NCBI RefSeq assembly: GCF_000800455.1 | Contig: NZ_CP007456.1 | Location: 2,232,001 to 2,296,000, forward strand | Length of the DNA: 64,000 nt | Direction: 5' to 3' | Origin: Bifidobacterium catenulatum PV20-2 | GTDB taxonomy: Bacteria > Actinomycetota > Actinomycetes > Actinomycetales > Bifidobacteriaceae | Shown here: positions 27,290 through 42,000 of the stretch, in pieces | Numbering within the stretch: the stretch's first letter is position 1 | Layout of the letters: each line of letters begins with the position of its first letter | The notes under the pieces: generated by a model | Database searches by the model: none | What the model saw: only the letters and a program-made list of their open reading frames with translations | Told to the model about the DNA's origin: nothing | Position numbers and translations under genes: made by a program

Positions 27290-28735
27290 TTAGGATACCT
27301 TAGGCTTGTCCGTTCTTTCCCTGACAACGTCGGTAAACAAGGAAATCTGCAACGTGAATATCGGCGGCTTCGCCATGACGAGGAGGTCTCCCCCATACCT
27401 GTGTGCAATGTTTCTGATGCTTTTCAGTCCCAGGCCATGAGAGAAGACGTCCGGCTTTGTAGTCTTTGGTAGTCCGTCCGCCATATCCAGAGTTCCCTCG
27501 AAATAGTTGTCTATCGACAGTACAATCAGATTCCCCTTCTGGCGGGCGCTCACTGAGATCACCCGCTTGTCCGGATTGTCGAATCGCATCACGTAGTCAC
27601 AGGCGTTGTCGAGCGCGTTACCGAGGACTGTGTACAGATCCACCACGTCGATAGCGTCCCAGTCGCATCCCGCCAGCGAGCATGTCATGCGGATGCCGTT
27701 GCGACTGCAGAAGAAGTTCCGTTCCGTGATCAGAGTATCCAGCGCGTCGTTGCCGGTGTTCGCCGTCGAGTCGTACAGATTCAACGCGTTCCGTACCTCC
27801 CGGACCAACGCGCCGCGGCGGGAGCCCTCCGCGTATTCCAGCGCGTCTATCTGGTGTTTGAGATCATGCGACTTGCGGTTGATATAGTCGATATTCGCGG
27901 AAATCGTATCGAATTGGCGGCTTTTCTGTTCGGAGAGCACTTGTAACAGAGTGCTTTCATGCCGGAGCTCCGTGGTGTGGTAGATCGCGTATTGGAACAG
28001 GAAGATCAGAAATGCGACCAGGCCAGCCATGCCCGTGCTGAAGTACAGGATATAGTCGAGCAACGTTCTACCTTCGGCATCGCCCCCGATAAGCTTCCGG
28101 AGCAAATCAACATACTGCTCGCTGATTCCCATGGAAGCGTTGGTGACCAGATACAGCGCGACGACACCCAATATGTACAGCATGCACAGAGTTCGGCTTT
28201 CCTCGCCTCCATCGTTCTTCAAAGAAGTCAAATCGCGCGCAAACAACGGGGCAAGCCAATGCGCCGACACCATAAGGAACAGTCCGTAGATGAATAGGCT
28301 GATGGCGATGTATGACAGCGGATGCTCCGTCTTGAAATCCTTGACGATAATCAGGAACAGCCAGTTATGGATGAACGAGGTGATGAACCTTTCAATGCAC
28401 AGTCCCATCGCCCATCTGGATAATGCGTTGGTCCACGACGTTCGCCTGAGGAACTTGATCGAAAGCAAGGCAAGCAGGAATGTCACGGCAATCCAGACAC
28501 GCACGAAATTTGAAACGCTCAGCCAAGGGAGCGGATTATCCGTTCCAACATACAGAGGATTCGAGACCGCAAGAATGATGCCCGCCGCGACGACCAATGC
28601 GACACGTAGACTGTATCGTCCTCTTTTGGGAGCGGATCCCCGGGTGAAGATCCATGTCGCGATGAGTACAGTGAAAACGAATCTGAAAGAATTGAACCAG
28701 TTACACACTTCAGGCCAGTCATTGCCATCCATCAT
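27290..28735 (-). CDS. AgrC-like sensor histidine kinase (GHKL ATPase)
   Basis: 481 residues. The first ~255 form six to seven membrane spans with no large extracytoplasmic domain. The cytosolic kinase has the phospho-acceptor histidine at about 290 (KSHDLKHQID), an N box GNALDNACDYV and a G box HGLGLKSI. This layout is that of HPK10 kinases such as AgrC, many of which sense peptides. No AgrB/AgrD genes are nearby. The ATG overlaps the response-regulator stop codon by four bases, so the two are translationally coupled. Confidence 0.88.
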   Translation of the reverse strand: MMDGNDWPEVCNWFNSFRFVFTVLIATWIFTRGSAPKRGRYSLRVALVVAAGIILAVSNPLYVGTDNPLPWLSVSNFVRVWIAVTFLLALLSIKFLRRTSWTNALSRWAMGLCIERFITSFIHNWLFLIIVKDFKTEHPLSYIAISLFIYGLFLMVSAHWLAPLFARDLTSLKNDGGEESRTLCMLYILGVVALYLVTNASMGISEQYVDLLRKLIGGDAEGRTLLDYILYFSTGMAGLVAFLIFLFQYAIYHTTELRHESTLLQVLSEQKSRQFDTISANIDYINRKSHDLKHQIDALEYAEGSRRGALVREVRNALNLYDSTANTGNDALDTLITERNFFCSRNGIRMTCSLAGCDWDAIDVVDLYTVLGNALDNACDYVMRFDNPDKRVISVSARQKGNLIVLSIDNYFEGTLDMADGLPKTTKPDVFSHGLGLKSIRNIAHRYGGDLLVMAKPPIFTLQISLFTDVVRERTDKPKVS

Positions 28736-29439
28736 TCCACACTTCCCAGGAAACGTAGGTACTCCTGCATGAACGTCGTCTTATACGCGCGTCCGATGGG
28801 CAACGTCTCTCCGTCGCAATCCAGCCTGGATGCGCCGAGTAGCTCAATGCTCCTTAGATTGACTAGATAGCTTTTGTGAATACGGGAGAACCCATAAGAC
28901 CGCATCTTTTTCGTTTGATCGTTGATGCTGCCGCGCGCTTTGTAAACGCCGTTGACTGTATGAAACAGCAAGTAATGGTCGAGGACCTCTACATAATGGA
29001 CATCACCGATGGCGAACGAGCGTATCCCGTCCACGGTATTTATAGACAATACTGTCTCAGCATGCCCTTTGATCAGACGAAGCGCTTTGGTGAATTTCAC
29101 CTCGAAATCGAAGTAGGTCAATGGTTTGACGATGTAGTCCGAAGCGGCGACCTCGTATCCGTTGATCGCATACTGGGCCATGTTCGTCACGAATACGATC
29201 GTCACACGTCCATCGATGGATCGTATGCGCCGCGCGGTCTCCAGTCCATCCGTGCCGGGCATCTCGATATCAAGGAACACCATGTCGACCCGACCTCTGA
29301 TGTACGAGGCGAGCAGTTCATCTCCGGTGGCATGACATTCGATATCGAAGTCCATCCCGTAAGCGCGGGCATATTTTTGACAGTAGCCGCACAGGGTATC
29401 GTGCATCTCCTCCTCGTCGTCGACAATGACGATTCTCAA
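28732..29439 (-). CDS. LytTR-family response regulator
   Basis: About 235 residues from a TTG at 29439, chosen because TGGAGG lies six bases upstream and the receiver domain starts at once (RIVIVDD). The open frame to an ATG at 29571 would add 44 unlikely residues. Receiver residues: acidic pair at 7-8, phospho-acceptor D57 in FLDIEMPG, lysine in IVKPL. The C-terminal LytTR domain (~135-230) contains YVEVLDHYLLFHT and FSRIHKSYLVNL. Partner of the downstream kinase; the likely target is the divergent GH3 gene, with paired repeats between them. Confidence 0.88.
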   Translation of the reverse strand: MRIVIVDDEEEMHDTLCGYCQKYARAYGMDFDIECHATGDELLASYIRGRVDMVFLDIEMPGTDGLETARRIRSIDGRVTIVFVTNMAQYAINGYEVAASDYIVKPLTYFDFEVKFTKALRLIKGHAETVLSINTVDGIRSFAIGDVHYVEVLDHYLLFHTVNGVYKARGSINDQTKKMRSYGFSRIHKSYLVNLRSIELLGASRLDCDGETLPIGRAYKTTFMQEYLRFLGSVE

Positions 29440-29490
29440 ATCCGTACCTCCATCAGCCGGTTCCTGTTTTGATTCTAGACAACACGGCCT

Positions 29491-29524
29491 GTCGTTCACG
29501 ACAGCCGGAGAGTCGTTTGCGACA
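29491..29524. promoter_or_regulatory. Paired 13-bp direct repeats, candidate LytTR operator
   Basis: GTCGTTCACGACA (29491-29503) and GTCGTTTGCGACA (29512-29524) are spaced 21 bp start to start. LytTR regulators bind 9-bp boxes with a GTT core, 21-22 bp apart. Each repeat is also partly palindromic. They lie ~95-125 bp before the GH3 gene and ~50-85 bp before the regulator. Confidence 0.65.
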
Positions 29525-29616
29525 ATCTCCGAAGCGAAGGCATCGGCGGTTTTATCGTGAAAATACCGCATGGTTCCAATGGTGGAACTCCATACAGCGA
29601 AGTAAGGAGAAATATC

Positions 29617-32523
29617 ATGTCACGCAAGGGCAAGGCGCGCAAACCACTGCCGTATATCGCATCAGCAGCGATCATACTGATTGCCATAGTCGTCAGCGTC
29701 GCAACGATTATCGGTAATGTGTATGCCTCGAAATACTCGGATTTGATTTCCGTGTATTTCAATCAGAAGACATCCAAGGTAGTGTCCGCCGATAATGAGA
29801 CCACCGAGCATTTCAAGTCCGGTTACGCATCCGATGAGGAACGTCAGAAGGCGTTAGGCAAGATGGGTACCGACATCCTGCGCGAGGGTGTGACGCTACT
29901 CAAGAACAACGATTCAGCATTGCCACTGTCTAAGAACGCGAAGATCTCCGTGTTCGGTCAGGACAGCGTTGACCCGGTCTATGGCGGCGGCGGCGCCGGT
30001 TCCATCGACACGTCCAAGGCCAAATCATTGCTGAGCGCGTTCAAGGACGCCGGATTCGACGTGAATCCGACTCTGACCGATTTCTACACCAAGGGCGCCG
30101 GCAAGGACTACCGTAAGACATCCACCGACGCGTACGGCAAGGGCGAATTCGCGGTCAATGAGGTTCCCGTATCCAAATACACCGACGATGTAAAGAAATC
30201 ATTCTCCGAATACGATGACGCGGCCGTCGTCATCATAGGCCGTTCAGGCTCCGAAAGCCAAGATCTGCCGACCGGCAAACTGGCATCCGGCTACACGTAT
30301 CTGCAGCTCGACGACAATGAACGTGCAATGCTGAAGATGGCCTCAGGCAACTTCGATAAGGTCGTGGTCCTACTCAACACGCAGAATCCGATGGAACTCA
30401 AGGATCTCGAGGAGGACTCCGTCGACGCGGTTCTGTGGATCGGCTCGCTTGGTCAGACCGGAGCCACCGGCGTCGCGGAGGCTCTCAACGGAACCGTGAA
30501 CCCATCTGGCCACCTGACCGACACGTACGCTTACGATCTAAAATCGGCCCCGTCCTCCGCTAACTTCGGATCCTACACGATTGTGAACAGCTCTCAGCCG
30601 TTCTCCACCTCGTACATGGCATACTCTGAAGGCATCTACGTCGGATACCGTTATTACGAGACCCGTTACGAGGACGTCGTGCTCGGCAACGAAGACAAGG
30701 CAAACTACAATTACGCCGAGCAGGTCGAATATCCGTTCGGCTACGGCCTGTCCTACACCGATTTCGAATGGTCCAACTATGCGATGAAGAAGACCGCCGA
30801 CGGTTACGACATGTCCGTGAAGGTCACCAACACCGGCAAGACCGACGGCAAGGACGTAGTCCAGCTGTACATGCAGTCCCCGTACACCGACTACGACAGG
30901 AGGAACGGCATCGAGAAGGTCTCCAACGAACTGGTCGGCTTCGCCAAGACCAAACTCCTCAAGGCAGGCGAGTCCGAGACCGTGACCATCCATGTCGACA
31001 AAGAGTCCCTCAAGACCTATGACGCCAAGGGCGAAGGCACCTATATCGTGGACGCGGGCGACTACTATTTCGCCGTCGGAACCGACGCGCACGACGCATT
31101 GAACAACATCCTCGCAGTCAAAGGCAAAACCACGTCGGACGGCATGACCAGCAGGGGAAACGCATCGCTCGCCTCCAAGGACACCATCCGCACACAGGAT
31201 GACAAGACATACGCCAAGAGCGCGGAGACCGGCAAGAAGATCAGCAACCAGTTCCAGGATGTCGACCTCGCTACCTATGACGGCTCGTTCAAGTACCTGT
31301 CTCGCTCCGACTGGAACGGCACATGGCCAGCCACCTACAAGGATGGCAAGTGGACCGCTACCCAGGAGTTCGTCGACGCGCTGGCCGTAGACACCAAGCA
31401 GACTGAACCGGAACAGGCCCCCACCACCGGCAAGGAGGATTCCTCCTTCGGCAAGCTCAACGCGTCCATGCTCATGGATACCGACTATGACAACGAGACC
31501 TGGGCCGCGCTGATTCAGCAGATGAGCGTCAAGGAGCTCGACGAGCTGGTCCGTATCGGCGGCTACGCCACAAAGTCCGTGAACTCCACACAGCTTCCGG
31601 CCACCACCGACAAGGATGGTCCGGCAGGCATCAGCTCCACTCTGGTCGGCGGCGAAAGCGGCATGGGTTATCCGGGTGAGCTTGTGATCGCCTCCACTTG
31701 GAACACCAATCTTGCTGAGGCATTCGGCAAGGCGATCGGCGAGGACAGCATCGCGTTGAAGGTGGCGGTCTGGTACGGACCGGCCTGCAACATCCACCGC
31801 AATCCGTACGGCGGCCGTGCATTCGAATACTTCTCTGAGGATTCCTTCCTTTCGGGCGCGATGTGCGCGAAGGTCGTCTCCGGAGCCAGATCGAAGGGCG
31901 TAGTCCCCACGGTGAAGCACTTCGCATTAAACGACCAGGAGACCAACCGTATGGGCGGCGCGATTCTCGCCAACGAGCAGACCGTCCGGCAGCTGTACCT
32001 CAAACCGTTCGAAATGAGCGTACGCGATGGTGGAGCAACCGCCATGATGGCCTCGATGAATCGGATCGGCACCCGTTGGACCGGCGGACATAAGGGCCTG
32101 ATGACCAACACGCTGCGCGGAGAATGGGGATTCAACGGATTCGTCGTGACCGACCAGGCATCCTACTCTGTGTTCGCTTATGAGGATATGCGCGAAGGCC
32201 TCGAGGCTGGAACCGACTTGTGGCTCAACACCGACGCGTCGCTATGGAAGCTGGACAAGGCCGACATGACCGACGGCGTGATCTCCAACATGCAGCGTGC
32301 GGCCCACAACAGCAGCTATGCGATCTCCCATTCGAACGCAATGAACGGCCTGTCCGCAAACTCTAAGATCGTCAAGGTGACGCCATTGTGGCGCTGGGGC
32401 GTATACGCGCTTGACGCTCTGGTCGCCATCAGCTCGGTCGCCACGATTGTCTTCTCGGTAATGCAGATCATTCGCCGTCGCCAGATGGCAACCGCAACAG
32501 TAACCGTGGCATCATCCCAATGA
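29617..32523 (+). CDS. Membrane-anchored, domain-permuted GH3 glycosidase
   Basis: About 968 residues from the ATG at 29617 (AAGGAGAAATATC upstream). A membrane span at 12-36 is followed by the GH3 alpha/beta domain (LLKNNDSALPL ... VFGQDSVDPVYGGGGAGS), a fibronectin-III-like domain, a linker, and only then the TIM barrel (DGPAGISS, GPACNIHRNPYGGR, VKHFALNDQE). The nucleophile is D846 in FVVTDQAS. A second span near the C-terminus ends in RRRQ. In most GH3 enzymes the barrel comes first; reversed order is known in some bacterial beta-glucosidases. Likely a cell-surface beta-glycosidase controlled by the adjacent two-component system. Confidence 0.88.
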   Translation: MSRKGKARKPLPYIASAAIILIAIVVSVATIIGNVYASKYSDLISVYFNQKTSKVVSADNETTEHFKSGYASDEERQKALGKMGTDILREGVTLLKNNDSALPLSKNAKISVFGQDSVDPVYGGGGAGSIDTSKAKSLLSAFKDAGFDVNPTLTDFYTKGAGKDYRKTSTDAYGKGEFAVNEVPVSKYTDDVKKSFSEYDDAAVVIIGRSGSESQDLPTGKLASGYTYLQLDDNERAMLKMASGNFDKVVVLLNTQNPMELKDLEEDSVDAVLWIGSLGQTGATGVAEALNGTVNPSGHLTDTYAYDLKSAPSSANFGSYTIVNSSQPFSTSYMAYSEGIYVGYRYYETRYEDVVLGNEDKANYNYAEQVEYPFGYGLSYTDFEWSNYAMKKTADGYDMSVKVTNTGKTDGKDVVQLYMQSPYTDYDRRNGIEKVSNELVGFAKTKLLKAGESETVTIHVDKESLKTYDAKGEGTYIVDAGDYYFAVGTDAHDALNNILAVKGKTTSDGMTSRGNASLASKDTIRTQDDKTYAKSAETGKKISNQFQDVDLATYDGSFKYLSRSDWNGTWPATYKDGKWTATQEFVDALAVDTKQTEPEQAPTTGKEDSSFGKLNASMLMDTDYDNETWAALIQQMSVKELDELVRIGGYATKSVNSTQLPATTDKDGPAGISSTLVGGESGMGYPGELVIASTWNTNLAEAFGKAIGEDSIALKVAVWYGPACNIHRNPYGGRAFEYFSEDSFLSGAMCAKVVSGARSKGVVPTVKHFALNDQETNRMGGAILANEQTVRQLYLKPFEMSVRDGGATAMMASMNRIGTRWTGGHKGLMTNTLRGEWGFNGFVVTDQASYSVFAYEDMREGLEAGTDLWLNTDASLWKLDKADMTDGVISNMQRAAHNSSYAISHSNAMNGLSANSKIVKVTPLWRWGVYALDALVAISSVATIVFSVMQIIRRRQMATATVTVASSQ

Positions 32524-32566
32524 TTGCCAATAAAAGATAGGAAGAACTCCCGATCATAACCAAAAC

Positions 32567-32611
32567 AAGAAGCGTGGATGGCTCTGCCCCTAACGGCCAT
32601 CCACGCTTCTT
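32567..32611 (+). terminator. Terminator of the GH3 gene
   Basis: Perfect 16-bp arms AAGAAGCGTGGATGGC/GCCATCCACGCTTCTT with a 13-base loop, followed by TTTATA. Confidence 0.88.
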
Positions 32612-32700
32612 TTATACTCACATATCTCGCCACTCGTACAGCCCGACTCAGTCATACGCTTGCGTTTCACCCGAGCAATGCCAAAGGCAATGAAAAGGAC

Positions 32701-32940
32701 TCATCTTTCCAGACACCGGTAGATGGTGGATCGTCCCACGTGCATCATCGCGGCGATCTGGTCCACCGTCACCGTCCTGGATTCGTACAGACGACGCACT
32801 TCTTTGACCTGCTTCTCATCGAGCTTGGCAGGACGCCCACCCTTCCGTCCGCGCGCACGTGCGGCATCGAGCCCGGCGCGCGTGCATTCGCGGAGCAGGT
32901 CGCGCTCGAACTAGGCGAGACTGCCGAAGATATGTCTTTC
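32701..32940 (-). pseudogene. Serine recombinase (resolvase/invertase) remnant
   Basis: Minus-strand reading gives the C-terminal part of a Tn3-type resolvase: FERDLLRECTRAGLDAARAR, GRKGGRPAKLDEKQVKEV, then the helix-turn-helix TVDQIAAMMHVGRSTIYRCL and stop. An in-frame TAG stands where a glutamate is expected just before FERD, and the catalytic N-terminal domain is missing. An IS-end-like sequence lies 30 bp beyond the break. Confidence 0.8.
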
Positions 32941-33166
32941 GTCAAATAAATCTGCATGTCGGGGGCTGGTGACGTTTTGTTGGACTCGTCATTGATTCCA
33001 TCGACTGGTTTTCTAGACAATCTCCAATCTAGTGGGTTGCACTTTCATTTAGGCAACGGCACGAAGTAGAAAACTTTGGGAACCAGATAGGCTGATTGAA
33101 AATCTGAAAAGGCTAGGACTCCGGCCGGGAGGCCGGCACGACAACAACAGACAAGACAAAAACAAA

Positions 33167-33203
33167 GGGGGTTCCCGGAGCGTTACGCTCGACGGGAACC
33201 CCC
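33167..33203 (-). terminator. rRNA operon terminator
   Basis: GGGGGTTCCCG/CGGGAACCCCC with an inner GAGCG/CGCTC pairing; the minus strand continues TTTGTTTTTG. It lies right after the 5S gene. The 225 bases beyond it, up to the recombinase relic, hold no gene. Confidence 0.9.
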
Positions 33204-33210
33204 AACAAGT

Positions 33211-33331
33211 GAATGCGGCGGCGTGCTACTCTCCCACACCCTCTCGAGTGCAGTACCATCGCCGCGACCAGGCCTTAGCTTCCGGGTTCGGAAAGGGACC
33301 GGGCGTCTCACCTGGGCCATGACCACCGCAA
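33211..33331 (-). rRNA. rrf: 5S ribosomal RNA
   Basis: The minus strand carries a full 5S sequence, from GCGGTGGTCATGGCCCAGGT to the pairing 3' end GCCGCCGCATTC, with the internal CCCGGTCCCTTTCCGAACCC block. The ends are approximate to a few bases. Last gene of the rRNA operon. Confidence 0.93.
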
Positions 33332-33531
33332 AACCAAACACAACGGCCAACCACAAGGATCGGCCGGCAAACGGAACCAACCACGATTCCGATCGTGGCG
33401 GTCCGGGAACCGGACAACGGACGCGAACAAAACGCCTTACCAACATCATCATTGTGACCACAAGAAACAGCGTTCCCTGCCATCCAACGAGAAAAACCAC
33501 CACAGGACGAGACCCAACCCACAAGGGTTGG

Positions 33532-38589
<5,058 letters not shown>

Positions 38590-39096
38590 AAACCTTTGCA
38601 GAAAGCCAACATGTGACTCTCAAAAATAAGAAACCGACATCCGTTTATCAGGAAAACGGACTGTCCGCAAAAACCCCGTCCCGTTTGACCGGCCTCCCGG
38701 CACCCACACGCCAAACGCGCGCGGGCCGTAAGACGGACTGGCAATCATTGACTATAAAGAAGTAGTACAAATACGCTCTTGAGTTCTCAAACCACCACCA
38801 CTCACCCACCTCGAAGCACCCCAGCCGGGGAACCAATCGCCGAGCGGCAGCAAAAGACAAACTTACAGCACATCGCCAATCCACGCAAATCGGCTTCCCG
38901 GAAACACGGTCAAAACCCTTGCGACACAACACATTCATCGGCGTGTCTCAATTCCGTCCACCTGAATCGTCTTTCTCCTTTTCCACAGAAACACTTAAAT
39001 TTCATCAGACGCCGTACTTCAACAAACGAATGCATCCCACGCACCTCCCATCTCACCAAAAGGATTAGGCAAGAAGAAGCCCATCAATTATTGACT
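38590..39096 (-). promoter_or_regulatory. rRNA leader and promoter region
   Basis: No gene. On the minus strand a candidate promoter is TTGCGT, 17 bases, TAAGTT (38860-38888), followed by the leader with a boxA-like TTTGAGAACT at 38782-38791. The identical boxA in the 16S-23S spacer supports an antitermination role. The promoter assignment is by eye; other start sites farther upstream are possible. Confidence 0.6.
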
Positions 39097-42000
39097 TCAC
39101 AAACCTTTCCCTTCCGGAAAGCTGGATAAGGGGCTGCGGAATCTGGCGCGGAGGACGCATTTACGCAGTTCGGAAGCGATGAGCACGATCATGGCAAGGC
39201 CCAAGCATTCGACCCATGCGCCGGCGCTGAGCGGTACCGTACCAAAAGCGGTGTTGAGGAACGGAATGTAGATCACCGCCAGCTGCAGCACCGTGCTCAG
39301 TGCGAGCGCGCCCCATAGCCACTTGTTGGAGAACAGGCCGACGAACGCCGACTGCAAGTGCGAGCGCGAGGCAAGCGCGTTCAGCATTTGGGTGAACACG
39401 AGAATCGTGAAGCCCATGGTGCGCGCTTCAGTCATTTGCGCGTCGTGACCGATCGCATCGACGGAGCGGTCAGTGAACAGGCCTCCAGCCAAATGCATGT
39501 CCATGCCAATCAGGGTGACGGCCGCCATAATCACACCGATGAAAATGATGTCGCCCCACATTTCGGCGTCGATCACACGATCGGTGAGTTTGCGCGGTTT
39601 GCGTGCCATCACGTCATCGGTAGACGGGTCGACGCCCATAGCAAGCGCGGGCGCGGCATCGGTGAGCAGGTTGATCCACAGCAGCTGCGTAGCGAGCAGA
39701 GGCACAATCACACCTTGGCTGTTGGGCTGGGTGATGCCGAGGAATCCGGCGAGCATCACGCCGCCGAACACGGTGAACACTTCGCCCACATTGGAGCTCA
39801 GCAGATAGCGCAGGAACTTGCGGATGTTGTCGAAAATACCTCGTCCTTCGCGCACGGCTGCGACGATGGTGCTGAAGTTGTCGTCGGCGAGAATCATTTT
39901 CGCGCTTTGCTTGGTTACTTCAGTGCCAGTAATGCCCATGGCGACGCCGATATCGGCGGTTTTAACGGCGGGAGCGTCGTTCACACCGTCGCCGGTCATG
40001 GCCACGATATTACCTTGCCGCTGCAACGATTCGACGATTTTCAGCTTGTGTTCCGGCGCGACTCGCGCATAGACGGACACTTCACTGGTCACCTTGTCGA
40101 AGGCCGCTTCGTCGGGCAGTTCGTCAAGCTGGCTGCCGGTCATGGCCTTGCCGCCCTTGTCGATAATACCCAAATCGGTGGCGATGCGAGCTGCGGTCAG
40201 CGGGTGGTCGCCGGTAATCATTACCGTGCGGATGCCGGCGCGATGCGCTTCTGCCACGGAATCACGCACTTCCGTACGCGGCGGATCGATGATGCCGACC
40301 ATGCCGACCCAAATCAAATCATTCTCAAGCACATCGCTTTGTTCCGCAATATCGGCAACATGACCCGCGGAATTCAGCCTGACTCCTGGCACTTGCGCAA
40401 GCGAAGCGGTACCGAGCGGACGGTAGGCCTGACCCAACGTGCGGTACGCGTCGGAAGAAAGCTGTTCGACAGTCGCAAGAATCTGCTGACGATCGCCTTC
40501 CGTAAGGGGGCGAACGGCACCGCCGACCGCAATCCTGCTGCAATATCCAAGAAGTACATCGGGGGCACCCTTGGAGAAGACGGTCAGACGTCCGGCGTCA
40601 GCGTTGTCTTGTGCCACGATGGACATGCGCTTACGTTCGGAAGTGAAGGGGATTTCGCCGACACGCTCATAGTTGGCATACTTGCGATTCGCCTTCACTT
40701 TTTGTGCTGCGACAATGAGTGAGACTTCGGTCGGGTCTCCGACTGCCTCCCACGTTACGTTTTCCGCATTTCCGGCAGAAGCAGCAGATTCGCGCAGTTC
40801 GCCGTCGTTCGCCAGCGCACCCACGGCAAGGGTTGCGACGGCCTCCGATTCGATGATCTCGCGTATTTGCGCATGTTCCATGATCTGCGGATCGACCACC
40901 ATGCGGCCTTCCGGCGCATAGCCAGTGCCAGTGAGCTGCACTTCGCCGCTCGGCGTGACCACACGTTCCACGGTCATCTCATTGCGGGTGAGCGTACCGG
41001 TTTTGTCGGAGCAGATCACCGACGCGGAACCGAGCGTTTCCACCGAATGCAGCTTCTTGACGATCGCATTATGCATGGCCATGCGCTGCACACCGAGTGC
41101 AAGCACTACCATAAGAATCGCAGCCAAACCTTCCGGCACGGCCGCGACCGCCAACGAAACGGCCAACAGCAGCGAATCGATCACATCGTGAACGTCGTGG
41201 AAGCCTTCGGTAAGCGCGAGCGCGACCAGCACCACGACCGCAATGATGCATACCGCGGTGCCGAGGATTTTGGAAACGTAGTTCATTTCCTTTTGCAGCG
41301 GGGTTTCGTCGTCTTCCGTGGCTTGCAGCAGATCCGCGATTTTGCCGACCTGCGTACCCATGCCGGTGCTAGTTACGATGGCTCGGCCGGTGCCTTGCGT
41401 TACGGACGTGCCGTTGAACACCATGTTGGCGCGGTCGCCAAGGGCTTTCGCCTGTGCGAGGGTGTCGGTCTTTTTGCCGACGGGCACGCTTTCGCCGGTA
41501 AGGCTGGCTTCCGCGACGCGCAGGCTGGCAGCCGCGAAGAGGCGTCCGTCCGCGGAGACGGAGTCGCCTTCACCGAGCACGATAATGTCGCCAGGCACCA
41601 CGTCAACCGTGTTGATGCGGGCGATTTGACCGCCACGCAGCACGTTGGTCTGCGGCGCGGTCATGCTGGAGAGCGCTTCGACGGCCGCTTCCGCCTTCGA
41701 TTCCTGAATGTAGCCGAGCACCGCGTTGACGATGAGAATCAGCACGATGACGATGGCGTCGAACGGCAATGCTTCGCCGCCTTCCGCACCCGGCACGGCG
41801 TTGGCCCGTTCGATGAACCATGCAACGAGCGAAATGCCGGTTGCAGCCAACAGCAGGTAGACAAGGGGGTCTTTGAATTGTTCGAGGAATTTCTTCCATT
41901 TCGGCACCGGCGGTGCGGACGCGAGTTCGTTCGGCCCGTACTTGTCGAGTCGCCGCTTGGCTTCCGCCTGGCTCAGGCCGGTATTCAAATCGACGCCAAG

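Noticed and set aside
30538..31920. 460-codon minus-strand frame inside the GH3 gene
   Set aside because: Shadow of strongly biased GH3 codons; the GH3 motifs on the other strand are unambiguous.
39358..40722. 454-codon plus-strand frame, with another at 40867-42003
   Set aside because: Both are antisense to the P-type ATPase, whose catalytic motifs are complete.
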